Assembly (NCBI GenBank): GCA_016185395.1
Contig: JACPNR010000006.1
Location: 124,001 to 188,000 of the forward strand
Reading direction: 5' to 3'
Length of the DNA stretch: 64,000 nucleotides
Source: Candidatus Korobacter versatilis
GTDB taxonomy: Bacteria > Acidobacteriota > Terriglobia > Terriglobales > Acidobacteriaceae
The position numbers and the translations under genes are program-made. Below, one piece after another: positions 52,747-60,307 of the stretch. Every line of letters begins with the position of its first letter. Positions within the stretch are counted from its first letter, which is position 1. The notes below the pieces were generated by a model, which was not told where the DNA came from, did no database searches, and saw only the letters and a program-made list of their open reading frames with translations.

Positions 52747-53439
52747 ATGGAACCGCAAGCCTTCTTCGCCGAGCTCGACCGCCGCATCGCGCAGTACGAC
52801 CTGCTCTGCCATCCTTTCTATCAGGCGTGGAGCGCGGGCACGCTCACGCGCACCGAGCTGCGCGAGTATGCCGGCCAGTACTACAACCACGTCGCGGCGT
52901 TCCCGGCGGCGTTGGGCACGCTGCACGCGCGGCTCGAAGAAGGCGAGCTGCGCCGCGCCGTGCGCGAGAATTATCAGGATGAGGTCGGCGTCGATTCTCC
53001 CGACGGACGCCCGCACGACGAGCTCTGGCTCGATTTCGTCGCCGGCATGGACACCCATGGCACGCGCTCGCCGCGCCAGCCGCTGCCCGAGATGTGCGAC
53101 CTCATGGAGCTCTTCCGCGACGTCGCGCACAACGGCTCGCCCGCGGAAGCGCTCGCCGCCTTCTACGCCTACGAATCGCAAGTGCCGCGCGTGGCGACCG
53201 AAAAAGCCCGCGGACTGCGCGCCTTCTACGGCGCCAGTGACGCGACCTGCCGCTATTTCGATCTTCACCAGACGGCCGACGTCCACCACTCCGCCGTCTG
53301 GCGCGAGCAGCTCGGCAAGCTCGTCAGCAATGACGCCGGCGCCGGGCGCGCCCTCACCGCCGCCGAGTCCGCCGCAAAGGCACTGTGGCGCGCGCTCGAC
53401 GGCATCGAACGCGAGCGGCTCGCGCAGCGCGCAGCGTAA
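52747..53439 (+). CDS. CADD/PqqC-like di-metal oxygenase, candidate pABA synthase
   Basis: The 230-residue product matches the CADD (CT610) group of the TenA/PqqC fold, a helical bundle with a di-metal centre. Conserved residues include Tyr25 in CHPFYQAW (CADD Tyr27), Lys153 in [12 protein letters not shown] (CADD Lys152), and likely ligands E79, H90, E143, H174, D178 and H181. Chlamydial CADD makes p-aminobenzoate by sacrificing its own Tyr and Lys side chains. The same residues here predict an alternative pABA synthase. AAAGGA lies before the ATG. folK and folC lie about 20 kb away, not adjacent. Confidence 0.82.
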   Translation: MEPQAFFAELDRRIAQYDLLCHPFYQAWSAGTLTRTELREYAGQYYNHVAAFPAALGTLHARLEEGELRRAVRENYQDEVGVDSPDGRPHDELWLDFVAGMDTHGTRSPRQPLPEMCDLMELFRDVAHNGSPAEALAAFYAYESQVPRVATEKARGLRAFYGASDATCRYFDLHQTADVHHSAVWREQLGKLVSNDAGAGRALTAAESAAKALWRALDGIERERLAQRAA

Positions 53440-53445
53440 AAGAGC

Positions 53446-53520
53446 AGGAGATTGGAGTTAGTAGTTTGGAGTTAGCCCAGACGGCTGCCTCAATTCCTAT
53501 CTCCTATCTCCTAGCTACTG
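53446..53520. repeat. heptamer repeat hairpin, GGAGTTA / CTATCTC units
   Basis: Left arm GGAGTTA-GTAGTTT-GGAGTTA-G and right arm CTATCTC-CTATCTC-CTAGCTA have 7-bp period and partial complementarity. The 'ctccgtggt' half of another repeat class follows. Confidence 0.8.
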
Positions 53521-53553
53521 CGCCTCTGTGCCTCCGTGGTAGGTTTTGGTTTT

Positions 53554-53967
53554 ATGAAGGAAGTCCCCATCGGCGCGCGCGCTCACACCAGCGAAACGGT
53601 CGAGCACAAGCACACGCTCACCCATCATCACGCGGAGCTTCCGCCCGTCTACTCCACGCCCGACATGGTCCGCCTCATGGAGACGGCGTGCTTCCACGCG
53701 CTCATGCCCTTCCACGAGCCCGGCGAGATCAACGTGGGCACGGCCATCCACGTGGAGCATCGCGCCGCCACCGGCGTCGGCGTGGAAGTCCACGCCGAAG
53801 CCGTGATGGAATCTTTCGACGGACGCTTCTACACCATGCGCGTCCGCGCCTGGACCCAAGACCCCAAAGACACCACCGGCGAAAAAGAACTTGGACGCGG
53901 CACCATCTCGCGCGCCGTCGTCCACGTGCCCACCTTCCTGGCCAAGACGAAAAACGGCAAACCCTAA
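53554..53967 (+). CDS. thioesterase-like hot-dog fold protein
   Basis: The 137-residue product resembles FlK-type thioesterases: VPIGARAHTSETVEHKHTLTHH, then STPDMVRLMETACFHAL, then INVGTAIHVEHRAATGVGVEVHAEAVM. The hot-dog helix and VEHRAAT strand fit enzymes that hydrolyse small acyl-CoAs. The exact substrate is not clear. The ATG at 53554 is preferred over one 18 bases upstream, which lies in repeat sequence. It is monocistronic or read with the CADD-like gene. Confidence 0.8.
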   Translation: MKEVPIGARAHTSETVEHKHTLTHHHAELPPVYSTPDMVRLMETACFHALMPFHEPGEINVGTAIHVEHRAATGVGVEVHAEAVMESFDGRFYTMRVRAWTQDPKDTTGEKELGRGTISRAVVHVPTFLAKTKNGKP

Positions 53968-53970
53968 AAC

Positions 53971-54050
53971 CTTTCACACGAAGGCCGCTAAGGAAGCACG
54001 AAGGTCCTCCATGGAGCGCCTGCGTGTGACCTTGGTGACCTTCGTGTGAA
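53971..54050. repeat. two-arm intergenic repeat, cacacgaaggcc / ccttcgtgtg units
   Basis: CACACGAAGGCCGCTAAGG and CACGAAGGTCCTCCATGGAG face GTGTGACC and GGTGACCTTCGTGTGAA. It closely resembles the copy at 46551. Confidence 0.75.
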
Positions 54051-54078
54051 CTGGCCGCGTCGCCCAAACTACAATCGA

Positions 54079-55437
54079 ATGGTGCACCTCGACGACACCA
54101 TCGTCGCCATCGCCACGCCCGCCGGACGCGGCGGCATCGGCGTGGTCCGCCTCTCCGGCCCGGAAGCCCGCACCATCGCCGCGCCCCTCCTGCGCTTGAA
54201 ACACGCGCTCGCGCCGGGACGCGCCGTGTTCGGCGAACTCGTCGAGCCGGACTCCGGCGAGCGCATCGACGAAGTGGTTGCCACCTGCTTCACCAAGCCG
54301 CACTCCTACACCGCCGACGACGTGGTCGAGATCTCCACCCACGGCTCGCCGGTCGTGCTGCGCCACGTCGTGGAGCTTTGCCTCGCGCGCGGCGCCCGCC
54401 TCGCCGAGCCCGGCGAGTTCACCATGCGCGCCTTCCTCAATGGACGCCTCGACCTCACCCAAGCCGAGGCCGTGCGCGACCTCATCGAATCGCAAACGCT
54501 TTACCAGGCCAAGGTCGCGGCGCAACAGCTCGAAGGCGCGCTCTCGCGGCGTCTTGCGCCCATCAAGGAAGACTTGGTGCAGCTCATCGCGCTGCTCGAA
54601 GCCGGTGTGGATTTTGCCGAAGACGACGTCGCCGTTCTTCCCGCGAGCAAGGTCCTGGAACACACCACCCGCGTCCGCGCGCCGCTCGAGAAGCTGCTGG
54701 CGTCTTTCGCCTACGGCAAGACGGTGCACGAAGGCCTGACGCTCGCCATCGTCGGACGCCCCAACGTCGGCAAGTCCTCGCTCTTCAACCGGCTGGTCGA
54801 GCGCGAGCGCGCCATCGTCACCGCCACGCCCGGCACCACGCGCGACCTCGTCTCGGAAACGGTCGCTCTCGGCGGCATCCCGGTGAAGCTGGTCGATACC
54901 GCCGGAATCCGCGCCGCGCACGACGAAGCCGAAAGCCTCGGCATCAGGAAAAGTTACGAAGCCCTCGCCGACGCCGACCTCGTGCTCGTCGTCCTCGACG
55001 CCTCGCAGCCCCGCACCACCGAAGACGACGCACTGCTCCACGCCGCCGAGCAGCGCACGCACATCGTCGTCACGAACAAGATCGATCTGGACGCTCGAAA
55101 CTTGAAACTCGAGACTCGAAACGGCTTCGTCGCGACTTCCGCCACCACCGGCGAAGGCATCCCCGAACTCCGCGAGCACATCCTCCACCACGTAGCCGGC
55201 GACGCCGCCACGCAGCAGGAGACCGGCTTTCTCACCAGCGTCCGCCACGAGGCGCTGGTCCGCGAATCGCTGGCCGCGCTCGCCGCCGCCGAACAGTCCA
55301 CCAAGCAGAACGTCCCGCACGAGATGCTGCTGCTCGACCTCTACAACGCGCTCCGCCCGCTCGACGCCATCACCGGCGCCACCACGGCAGACGACATCCT
55401 CCACCGCATCTTCAGCCAGTTCTGTATTGGGAAGTAA
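54079..55437 (+). CDS. mnmE: tRNA modification GTPase MnmE
   Basis: MnmE partners MnmG in wobble-uridine modification. The 452-residue product starts with [24 protein letters not shown], has the folate-binding N-domain ([35 protein letters not shown]), the G domain with GRPNVGKSS (225-233), DTAGIR and NKIDL, and ends in the canonical FCIGK. After NKIDL about ten residues (339-348) are encoded by a heptamer repeat arm (nt 55093-55122). A GTG at 54046 would add residues from repeat DNA and is rejected. Confidence 0.96.
   Translation: MVHLDDTIVAIATPAGRGGIGVVRLSGPEARTIAAPLLRLKHALAPGRAVFGELVEPDSGERIDEVVATCFTKPHSYTADDVVEISTHGSPVVLRHVVELCLARGARLAEPGEFTMRAFLNGRLDLTQAEAVRDLIESQTLYQAKVAAQQLEGALSRRLAPIKEDLVQLIALLEAGVDFAEDDVAVLPASKVLEHTTRVRAPLEKLLASFAYGKTVHEGLTLAIVGRPNVGKSSLFNRLVERERAIVTATPGTTRDLVSETVALGGIPVKLVDTAGIRAAHDEAESLGIRKSYEALADADLVLVVLDASQPRTTEDDALLHAAEQRTHIVVTNKIDLDARNLKLETRNGFVATSATTGEGIPELREHILHHVAGDAATQQETGFLTSVRHEALVRESLAALAAAEQSTKQNVPHEMLLLDLYNALRPLDAITGATTADDILHRIFSQFCIGK
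55093..55122 (+). repeat. heptamer repeat arm inside mnmE, AACTCGA unit
   Basis: GCTCGAA-ACTTGAA-ACTCGAG-ACTCGAA-AC has a 7-bp period and is translated in frame between G4 (NKID) and the SATTGEG motif. Confidence 0.8.
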
Positions 55438-55443
55438 GCGCCG

Positions 55444-55524
55444 CTACTCCGGCAGGTTCTCCCGCAACAACCGGAACACGTTCCCGCCCATGAGCTTCGC
55501 TATCTCCGCGTCCGAGAACCCCTG
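55444..55524 (-). pseudogene. out-of-reach C-terminal tail of the dipeptidase after an amber codon
   Basis: In the same frame, directly after the TAG at 55525-55527, the minus strand reads QGFSDAEIAKLMGGNVFRLL and RENLPE, then a second TAG. This is the conserved M19 dipeptidase C-terminus. The gene is therefore split by a single nonsense codon. Confidence 0.85.
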
Positions 55525-56610
55525 CTACATCAGCGCCTGCGTGATGAGCGCGAGCCCAGTCACGTCGAACGGCTCGACCACCGCGCCGTCGAAGTCCGAC
55601 CCGAGGGCCACGTGGTCCACCCCGGCCACCTCCACGGTATAGCGGATGGCGCGCGCGATCGCGGCAGCGTCTTTCCCGCACGTCGCCACGTCCCAGTAGC
55701 CGATGCCGATCACGCCGCCGGTCTTCGCGATGCGCCGCAGTTGGTCGTCGCTCAGGTTGCGCTGGTTGTCGCACGTGCCGCGCACGCCCGTGTGCGACAC
55801 CACCACCGGGCGCGTGGCCATCGCCGTCACGTCATCAATCGTCTTCGCCGACGCATGCGCCAGGTCCACCAATATCTTCCGGCTCTCCATCTCCGCGACC
55901 AGCGCGCGCCCTTGCGGCGTCAGGCCATGCTTCTTCGCGCCATGCGCGGAGCCGGCAAACTCGTTGTCGAAGAAATGCGCCAACCCGATCATGCGGAAGC
56001 CGGCGCCATCGAGCGCGGCCAGATTGCCCAGCTTGCCATCGAGCGCGTGCGCGCCTTCGATTCCCAGTATCCCCGCCACCAGGTGCGGGTTCGCGCGCCG
56101 CCGCTCCAGAAAACTCGCCAGGTCGCCGCGCGAACGCACCAGCACCAGGTGTCCGCCGGACTTCCTCGCCGCGTCGCGCAACTCCGCCGCTTGCTCGAGC
56201 GCGCGCGCCGTGCGGCTGAACCACGTCGCCGGCGGCTTCAGCCGGATCACGTACGCCAGCGTCAGCTCGTCGGTGTCGCCGGTGTTGCGCTCCAGGTTCA
56301 GGTTCTTCGGGGATTGCGAGACCACGGTGAACACCTGCAGCGCCTGGTTCGCCTCCAGCAGGCGCGGCACGTCGACCTGTCCGCGCGTCGCGCGCGTGGC
56401 AAGTCCGCGGTCCCAGAGCAGGGAATCGGCGTGCAGGTCGGCGATGAGCAGCCGCTGATGCAGCGCCTGCGCCCGCGCCGAAACCGGATACGGAGGCGCC
56501 ACCAGCACGGCGTTCATCGCGCTGTCCATCCGCACCGTGCGGTAGTAAGCGTAGCTCCAGCCGCCGGCGAGCGCGGCCAACACGATCAGGAAGGCGAGGA
56601 ACTTTCGCAT
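55525..56610 (-). CDS. membrane-anchored dipeptidase (M19 family), ended early by in-frame TAG
   Basis: The 361-residue product has an N-terminal membrane anchor (about 4-22) and the M19 barrel: metal motif IADLHADSLLWD, GIEGAHAL, a His pair in VDLAHAS and VVVSHTG, and LGSDFDGA. Renal-dipeptidase-like enzymes cleave dipeptides with a zinc pair. The frame stops at TAG (55525-55527), but 26 more codons of family sequence follow in frame. The loss removes a terminal helix, so activity may be reduced unless the codon is read through or is an assembly error. The papain-like gene ends 19 bases before its start, so they form an operon. Confidence 0.88.
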   Translation of the reverse strand: MRKFLAFLIVLAALAGGWSYAYYRTVRMDSAMNAVLVAPPYPVSARAQALHQRLLIADLHADSLLWDRGLATRATRGQVDVPRLLEANQALQVFTVVSQSPKNLNLERNTGDTDELTLAYVIRLKPPATWFSRTARALEQAAELRDAARKSGGHLVLVRSRGDLASFLERRRANPHLVAGILGIEGAHALDGKLGNLAALDGAGFRMIGLAHFFDNEFAGSAHGAKKHGLTPQGRALVAEMESRKILVDLAHASAKTIDDVTAMATRPVVVSHTGVRGTCDNQRNLSDDQLRRIAKTGGVIGIGYWDVATCGKDAAAIARAIRYTVEVAGVDHVALGSDFDGAVVEPFDVTGLALITQALM

Positions 56611-56629
56611 TTCGGTCCGGAGGCGCCGC

Positions 56630-57277
56630 TCAGTGCTGCCAGTCGATCTCTTCCATCCGCATCACGACGAACTCCATCGCGCCGCCGATCTCGGCGATGC
56701 CGTCGCGGTCTTTGTTGAACGTCACGCGGCGGTGCTCTTCGTCCTCGGCCGCGGGATCGAGCAGCGTGAGTTCGCGGACGTCCCACAAGCGCGTGCCGTT
56801 CGGCCCGATGTACTCATCGAATGCCGCGCCCACCGCCAGGTACGCGCGCGCCTTCCAGAAGAGGATCATCGGGCGCCCGCGATGGATGGCCGCGATCAGG
56901 TCCTCGGCCGCGATCGGCGCCCCGGCCGGGACCACGCGCGTGACCACGCGCATCTTCAATTTCTCGTTGACCACGTAATCGCCGTTCACGGCGTCGGCGA
57001 GCGCGCGCATCTTCGGCGCCGCGTCGTCGCACAACTCGCCGCCGTAGGCTTTCGAGACGAGCAGGTGCTGGTCCACCTTCACCTGGTCGAGCGCGAGCAG
57101 CGTCTCGGTCGCCGCCGCCCATCCCCAGTTGCTGCACTTGTCCGCCGCGGGCACCACGGTGAAGTTGGGCACTTCCGCCGTTCCCGGCTTCTTCCAGTAG
57201 CCGGCCTTCTTTCCCGCAGCGGCGACGCCGCACAGGATCACCGCGGCGCACAGCAATGTAGTAAGACGGCGGACCAT
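56630..57277 (-). CDS. exported papain-like (C39/C70-type) protein lacking the catalytic Cys
   Basis: The 215-residue product has a signal peptide (1-21). The segment DKCSNWGWAAATETLLA resembles the QxxSNWCWAA helix of AvrRpt2/C39-like cysteine proteases, but the Cys position is Gly52. GRPMILFWKARAYLAVGAAFDEY sits where the catalytic His strand (GHAVVVxGYD) would be, and no His is present. The fold call is by pattern. The protein is probably inactive as a protease and may bind peptides. It is in an operon with the M19 dipeptidase, which strengthens a peptide-related role. Confidence 0.6.
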   Translation of the reverse strand: MVRRLTTLLCAAVILCGVAAAGKKAGYWKKPGTAEVPNFTVVPAADKCSNWGWAAATETLLALDQVKVDQHLLVSKAYGGELCDDAAPKMRALADAVNGDYVVNEKLKMRVVTRVVPAGAPIAAEDLIAAIHRGRPMILFWKARAYLAVGAAFDEYIGPNGTRLWDVRELTLLDPAAEDEEHRRVTFNKDRDGIAEIGGAMEFVVMRMEEIDWQH

Positions 57278-57341
57278 GCGCGCAGTGTAGCGCGGAAGCC
57301 CACGCGCGCCGGTTATCGCAGATGGTTCGGGGCCGAACACC

Positions 57342-57418
57342 TACCACGGAGGCACGGAGACACGGAGGAAGACAAAGGAATCAAAGATGTTCTCCGTGCC
57401 TCCGTGTCTCCGTGGTGG
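57342..57418. repeat. two-arm intergenic repeat, cacggag / ctccgtg units
   Basis: CCACGGAGGCACGGAGACAC-GGAGG faces CTCCGTGCCTCCGTGTCTCC-GTGG as near-perfect complements with an 8-9-bp period. It lies between the papain-like gene and ruvA. Confidence 0.85.
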
Positions 57419-57427
57419 GTTTGGTAT

Positions 57428-58021
57428 TTACTTAGAGAGAGACGCCAGCGCCTGCCGGAACAGCGCGTCGAACGACGATGATTTCCCGCCGTTCGCTGCC
57501 GCTGCCGCCACGGCGCGCTCCGCCGTCGGCCGCTGGTACCCGAGGTTCATCAGTGCGGAGAGCACGTCTTCCTCGAGCGGCGTGCCCGCCGCGGCCTTTG
57601 CCGGCGCCGCGCCGAATGCGTCCAGCTTGTCCTTCAACTCCAGCGCCAGGCGTTCTGCCGTCTTCTTCCCCACGCCGGGTATCTTCGTCAGGCGTCCGAC
57701 GTCGCTCGAGCGGATCGCGCCCACGATCTCCGCCGCGCTCGGCATGCCCGAGAGGATGGTCATCGCCAGCTTCGGCCCCACGCCCGAGACCGAGATCAGC
57801 CGCTCGAACAATCGCTTTTCTTCATTCCGGATAAACCCGTAAAGCGCTAGCGCGTCTTCGCGGACGTGCGTGTGCACGTGCAGCGCAACTTCGGCGCCGG
57901 TCGCGGGCAGCTCCGTGAACGTGGGCACGCTGATGACCACGTCATAGCCGACGCCCGCGGCCTCGACGATGGCCTGCCCCGGATGCTTCGAGATCAGCTT
58001 GCCGCGTAGATGCGCGATCAC
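57428..58021 (-). CDS. ruvA: Holliday junction branch-migration protein RuvA
   Basis: RuvA tetramers hold Holliday junctions for the RuvB motor. The 197-residue product begins IAHLRGKLISKHPGQAIVEAAGVGYDV (OB fold), then helix-hairpin-helix motifs LISVSGVGPKLAMTILSG and LTKIPGVGKKTAERLALEL, and a C-terminal UBA-like RuvB-binding domain (EEDVLSALMNLGYQRPTAERAV). The GTG at 58021 matches the family N-terminus. ruvB and ruvC are not adjacent. Confidence 0.94.
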   Translation of the reverse strand: MIAHLRGKLISKHPGQAIVEAAGVGYDVVISVPTFTELPATGAEVALHVHTHVREDALALYGFIRNEEKRLFERLISVSGVGPKLAMTILSGMPSAAEIVGAIRSSDVGRLTKIPGVGKKTAERLALELKDKLDAFGAAPAKAAAGTPLEEDVLSALMNLGYQRPTAERAVAAAAANGGKSSSFDALFRQALASLSK

Positions 58022-58078
58022 AACTCGATTATTACCACGGATGCGCGCGGATTCCACGCCCAGTTCTCAGCAAAACCC

Positions 58079-58217
58079 TTTTCACCACGGAGGCACGGAG
58101 CACACGCAGGGAAAGCCGAAGGGAACCAAGGACCGAAGAAACTCTGAATCAGGGGGAGGGTGAAAGAGAAAAAAAGAAGAGAACTTCTCCGTGAACTCCG
58201 TGCCTCCGTGGTGAAAA
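58079..58217. repeat. two-arm intergenic repeat, accacggaggcacggag / ctccgtgcctccgtggt
   Basis: TTCACCACGGAGGCACGGAG (58081-58100) faces CTCCGTGCCTCCGTGGTGAA (58197-58216), an exact 20-bp inverted repeat around about 95 bases of purine-rich DNA. It separates ruvA from the next gene. Confidence 0.85.
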
Positions 58218-58221
58218 GGCC

Positions 58222-58980
58222 TTACGCTTTTCTGCGGTAGAAGACGTTGAACTCGAAGCCCGCGTTCGGCGGGAACAGCTCGGCGATCTTCTTCAGCCGC
58301 TCCGCCATCGCCGGCGGCGCGAGCAGCGGATACTCGCGCTCGCGCAGCTCGTAGTAATCCACGTCGAGATACAAGGACAGCATGTAGATGGCGATGGCAT
58401 CGGCGAACGCCGCGGAAAGATAATCGTTGCGCGCGCGTTCGTTGACCGCGCCGCCCGGCGCCGGCAGCGCCAGCTTGCGCGCGTCGTGCGCGTCGAGCGA
58501 AGTCTCGCCCCGGACGCCCTCTTCCACCTGCTTCCACGCCGTGTCCGCGAACGCCTGCGCCACTCCGGCGCGTTCGACGAACGCGTGTCCCACGTTGATG
58601 TAGAACTCGAACGCGACGGAAAACTTGTCGTCCATCAGCCGGGTGGAGATGAACACGCACTGTGCGTCGCCGATGGTCAGGTTGCGATGGCACACCGCGC
58701 GGTCGCTCAGCGCCACGTCGTAGCGGTCGGCGACCAGCGTCTCCTCGCCTTCGCTCACCGCCAGCGGCACGAAGTAATACGCCTTCTTCGCTTCCACCAG
58801 CGCCGCCGCCACCGCGCGCGGCACCGCCGCGACCATGCGCTCGAGCTCCGCCGCCGTGATCGCCGTCTCGCCCGCCGCCGCGAAACACACTCCGTTCGCC
58901 GCCTGCGTGACCGGCGCTTGCCGGATGATCTCGCCCGCGGGCTTCGTTCCTGCCTGTGTCGTGGTCGCCACGGATTTCAT
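58222..58980 (-). CDS. hypothetical protein, 252 residues
   Basis: The product has no signal peptide and no recognised domain. Features are an Ala-rich helix (AELERMVAAVPRAVAAALVEA), a beta-rich middle (KKAYYFVPLAVSEGEETLVADRYDVAL, CVFISTRLMDDKFSVAFEFYINVGHAFV) and a C-terminal part ending LFPPNAGFEFNVFYRRKA. The ATG at 58980 is chosen because the longer frame overlaps the divergent hydrolase promoter. The start codons of the two divergent genes are 28 bases apart. Confidence 0.6.
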   Translation of the reverse strand: MKSVATTTQAGTKPAGEIIRQAPVTQAANGVCFAAAGETAITAAELERMVAAVPRAVAAALVEAKKAYYFVPLAVSEGEETLVADRYDVALSDRAVCHRNLTIGDAQCVFISTRLMDDKFSVAFEFYINVGHAFVERAGVAQAFADTAWKQVEEGVRGETSLDAHDARKLALPAPGGAVNERARNDYLSAAFADAIAIYMLSLYLDVDYYELREREYPLLAPPAMAERLKKIAELFPPNAGFEFNVFYRRKA

Positions 58981-59008
58981 TGTAGTACAGCGTTTGCGCG
59001 CCGGTACT

Positions 59009-60172
59009 ATGGCTCCCCGCATGGCCACCCGGGGCAAACGCACGCGCTGGATCGTGGGCACGGCAGCCGTCCTCTTGCTGCTGCTGCTCAGCGGCGCCCT
59101 CGGCCCACCGTCAGCGCTGCTGCAGTTGCGCGCCTTTTATGTGCTCCGCAAGCTCGCGGACCCGAACGCGCCCACGTGGGTAGCGTCCGTGGTCGAGCAC
59201 GCCTACGACGAGAGCGAACTCACCATCGCGGCGCCGGCCGGCCCGATGCGCGCGCGGCTCTATTCCCCTCGAGACCCGACCGCTCCTGGGATGGTCGTCG
59301 TGCACGGCGTGCACTTCGATGGCATCGACGACCCGCGCATGCGCGCCTACGCACGCGCGCTCGCCGCCGTCGGCGTGCCCGTGCTCACGCCGCACATCAC
59401 CGCGCTCACCGAGATGCGCGTGGAACCGGGCGAGGTCGCTTCCATCGGCGCCGCGGTGAAGGAGCTCGCGGGGCGCACCGGAGACCGCGTCGGCGTCTTC
59501 GCGCTCAGCTTCGCCGGCGGGCTCGCCCTGCTCACCGCCGCCGATCCCCGCTACGCGCCGAGCGTCGCCTACGTCTTCTCCGTCGGCGGGCACGCCGACA
59601 TGGCGCGCGTCTCCCGCTTCTACGCCACCGACCGCGCGCCGCGTCCGGACGGCTCCGAATCCTCGCTGAAGGCGCACCCCTACGGCGCGATGGTCCTCAT
59701 CTACGCCCATCCCGAGGATTTCTTCTCCGAAAAGGAAGCGCCCATCGCCAAGGAAGCGCTGCGCCTCGCGCTCCACGAGCGCGAAGCCGAGGCGCGCGCC
59801 GAAGCCGCCAAGCTCTCGCCCGCCTCGCGCGCGCAACTCGAAGCGCTCGCCGTCCGCTGGGACGCCACGCCCGAACTCCGCGCCGCGCTGCTGCGTTCCA
59901 TCACGCTGCACGCGGACGAGATGGCCGCCGTCTCGCCCGCCGGAAAGCTCGCCGGGTTGCGCGTCCCCGTGTATCTCCTGCACGGCGCCGGCGACAACGT
60001 CATCCCCGCCACCGAGAGCGAATGGCTCGCGCGCGAAATCCCCGCCGGACAACTGCGCGCGTTGCTGGTGAGTCCGGCCATCTCCCACGTCGAGACCGCC
60101 GGCAAACCCACACGCGAAGACGAGTGGCGCCTGGTCCACTTCCTCGCGCGCGTGCTCTCGGCAGGGCACTAA
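59009..60172 (+). CDS. alpha/beta-hydrolase with N-terminal membrane anchor
   Basis: The 387-residue product has a basic head and a Leu-rich anchor (about 12-32). The hydrolase core shows MVVVHGVHFDG (oxyanion region), RVGVFALSFAGGLAL with the nucleophile Ser, and a late VYLLHGAGDNVIPATE (acid) with ISHVETAG supplying the His. The nucleophile elbow is ALSFAG rather than strict GxSxG. The substrate is unknown. An ATG at 59021 is an equally good start. The frame upstream of 59009 overlaps the divergent gene and is rejected. Confidence 0.8.
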   Translation: MAPRMATRGKRTRWIVGTAAVLLLLLLSGALGPPSALLQLRAFYVLRKLADPNAPTWVASVVEHAYDESELTIAAPAGPMRARLYSPRDPTAPGMVVVHGVHFDGIDDPRMRAYARALAAVGVPVLTPHITALTEMRVEPGEVASIGAAVKELAGRTGDRVGVFALSFAGGLALLTAADPRYAPSVAYVFSVGGHADMARVSRFYATDRAPRPDGSESSLKAHPYGAMVLIYAHPEDFFSEKEAPIAKEALRLALHEREAEARAEAAKLSPASRAQLEALAVRWDATPELRAALLRSITLHADEMAAVSPAGKLAGLRVPVYLLHGAGDNVIPATESEWLAREIPAGQLRALLVSPAISHVETAGKPTREDEWRLVHFLARVLSAGH

Positions 60173-60180
60173 AGATTCAA

Positions 60181-60258
60181 ACCACGGAGGACACGAAGTC
60201 TCGCGAAGGAGAGATCAAAAGTAAGACCTTCGTGTTCCTTCGTGACCTTCGTGGTCAA
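60181..60258. repeat. two-arm intergenic repeat, cacgaag / cttcgtg units
   Basis: CCACGGAGGACACGAAG faces CTTCGTGTTCCTTCGTGACC-TTCGTGG. It mixes units of the 'cacggag' and 'cacgaag' families. Confidence 0.75.
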
Positions 60259-60307
60259 CGCTTTTCAGGGCGCACCGTCCGGGAAACTGCTAGGCTCTTT
60301 CAACAAA

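Noticed and set aside
55525-55527. TAG as pyrrolysine or other recoding signal
   Set aside because: No recoding genes or downstream structure were seen, and other genes here end in TAG; a nonsense mutation or error is simpler.
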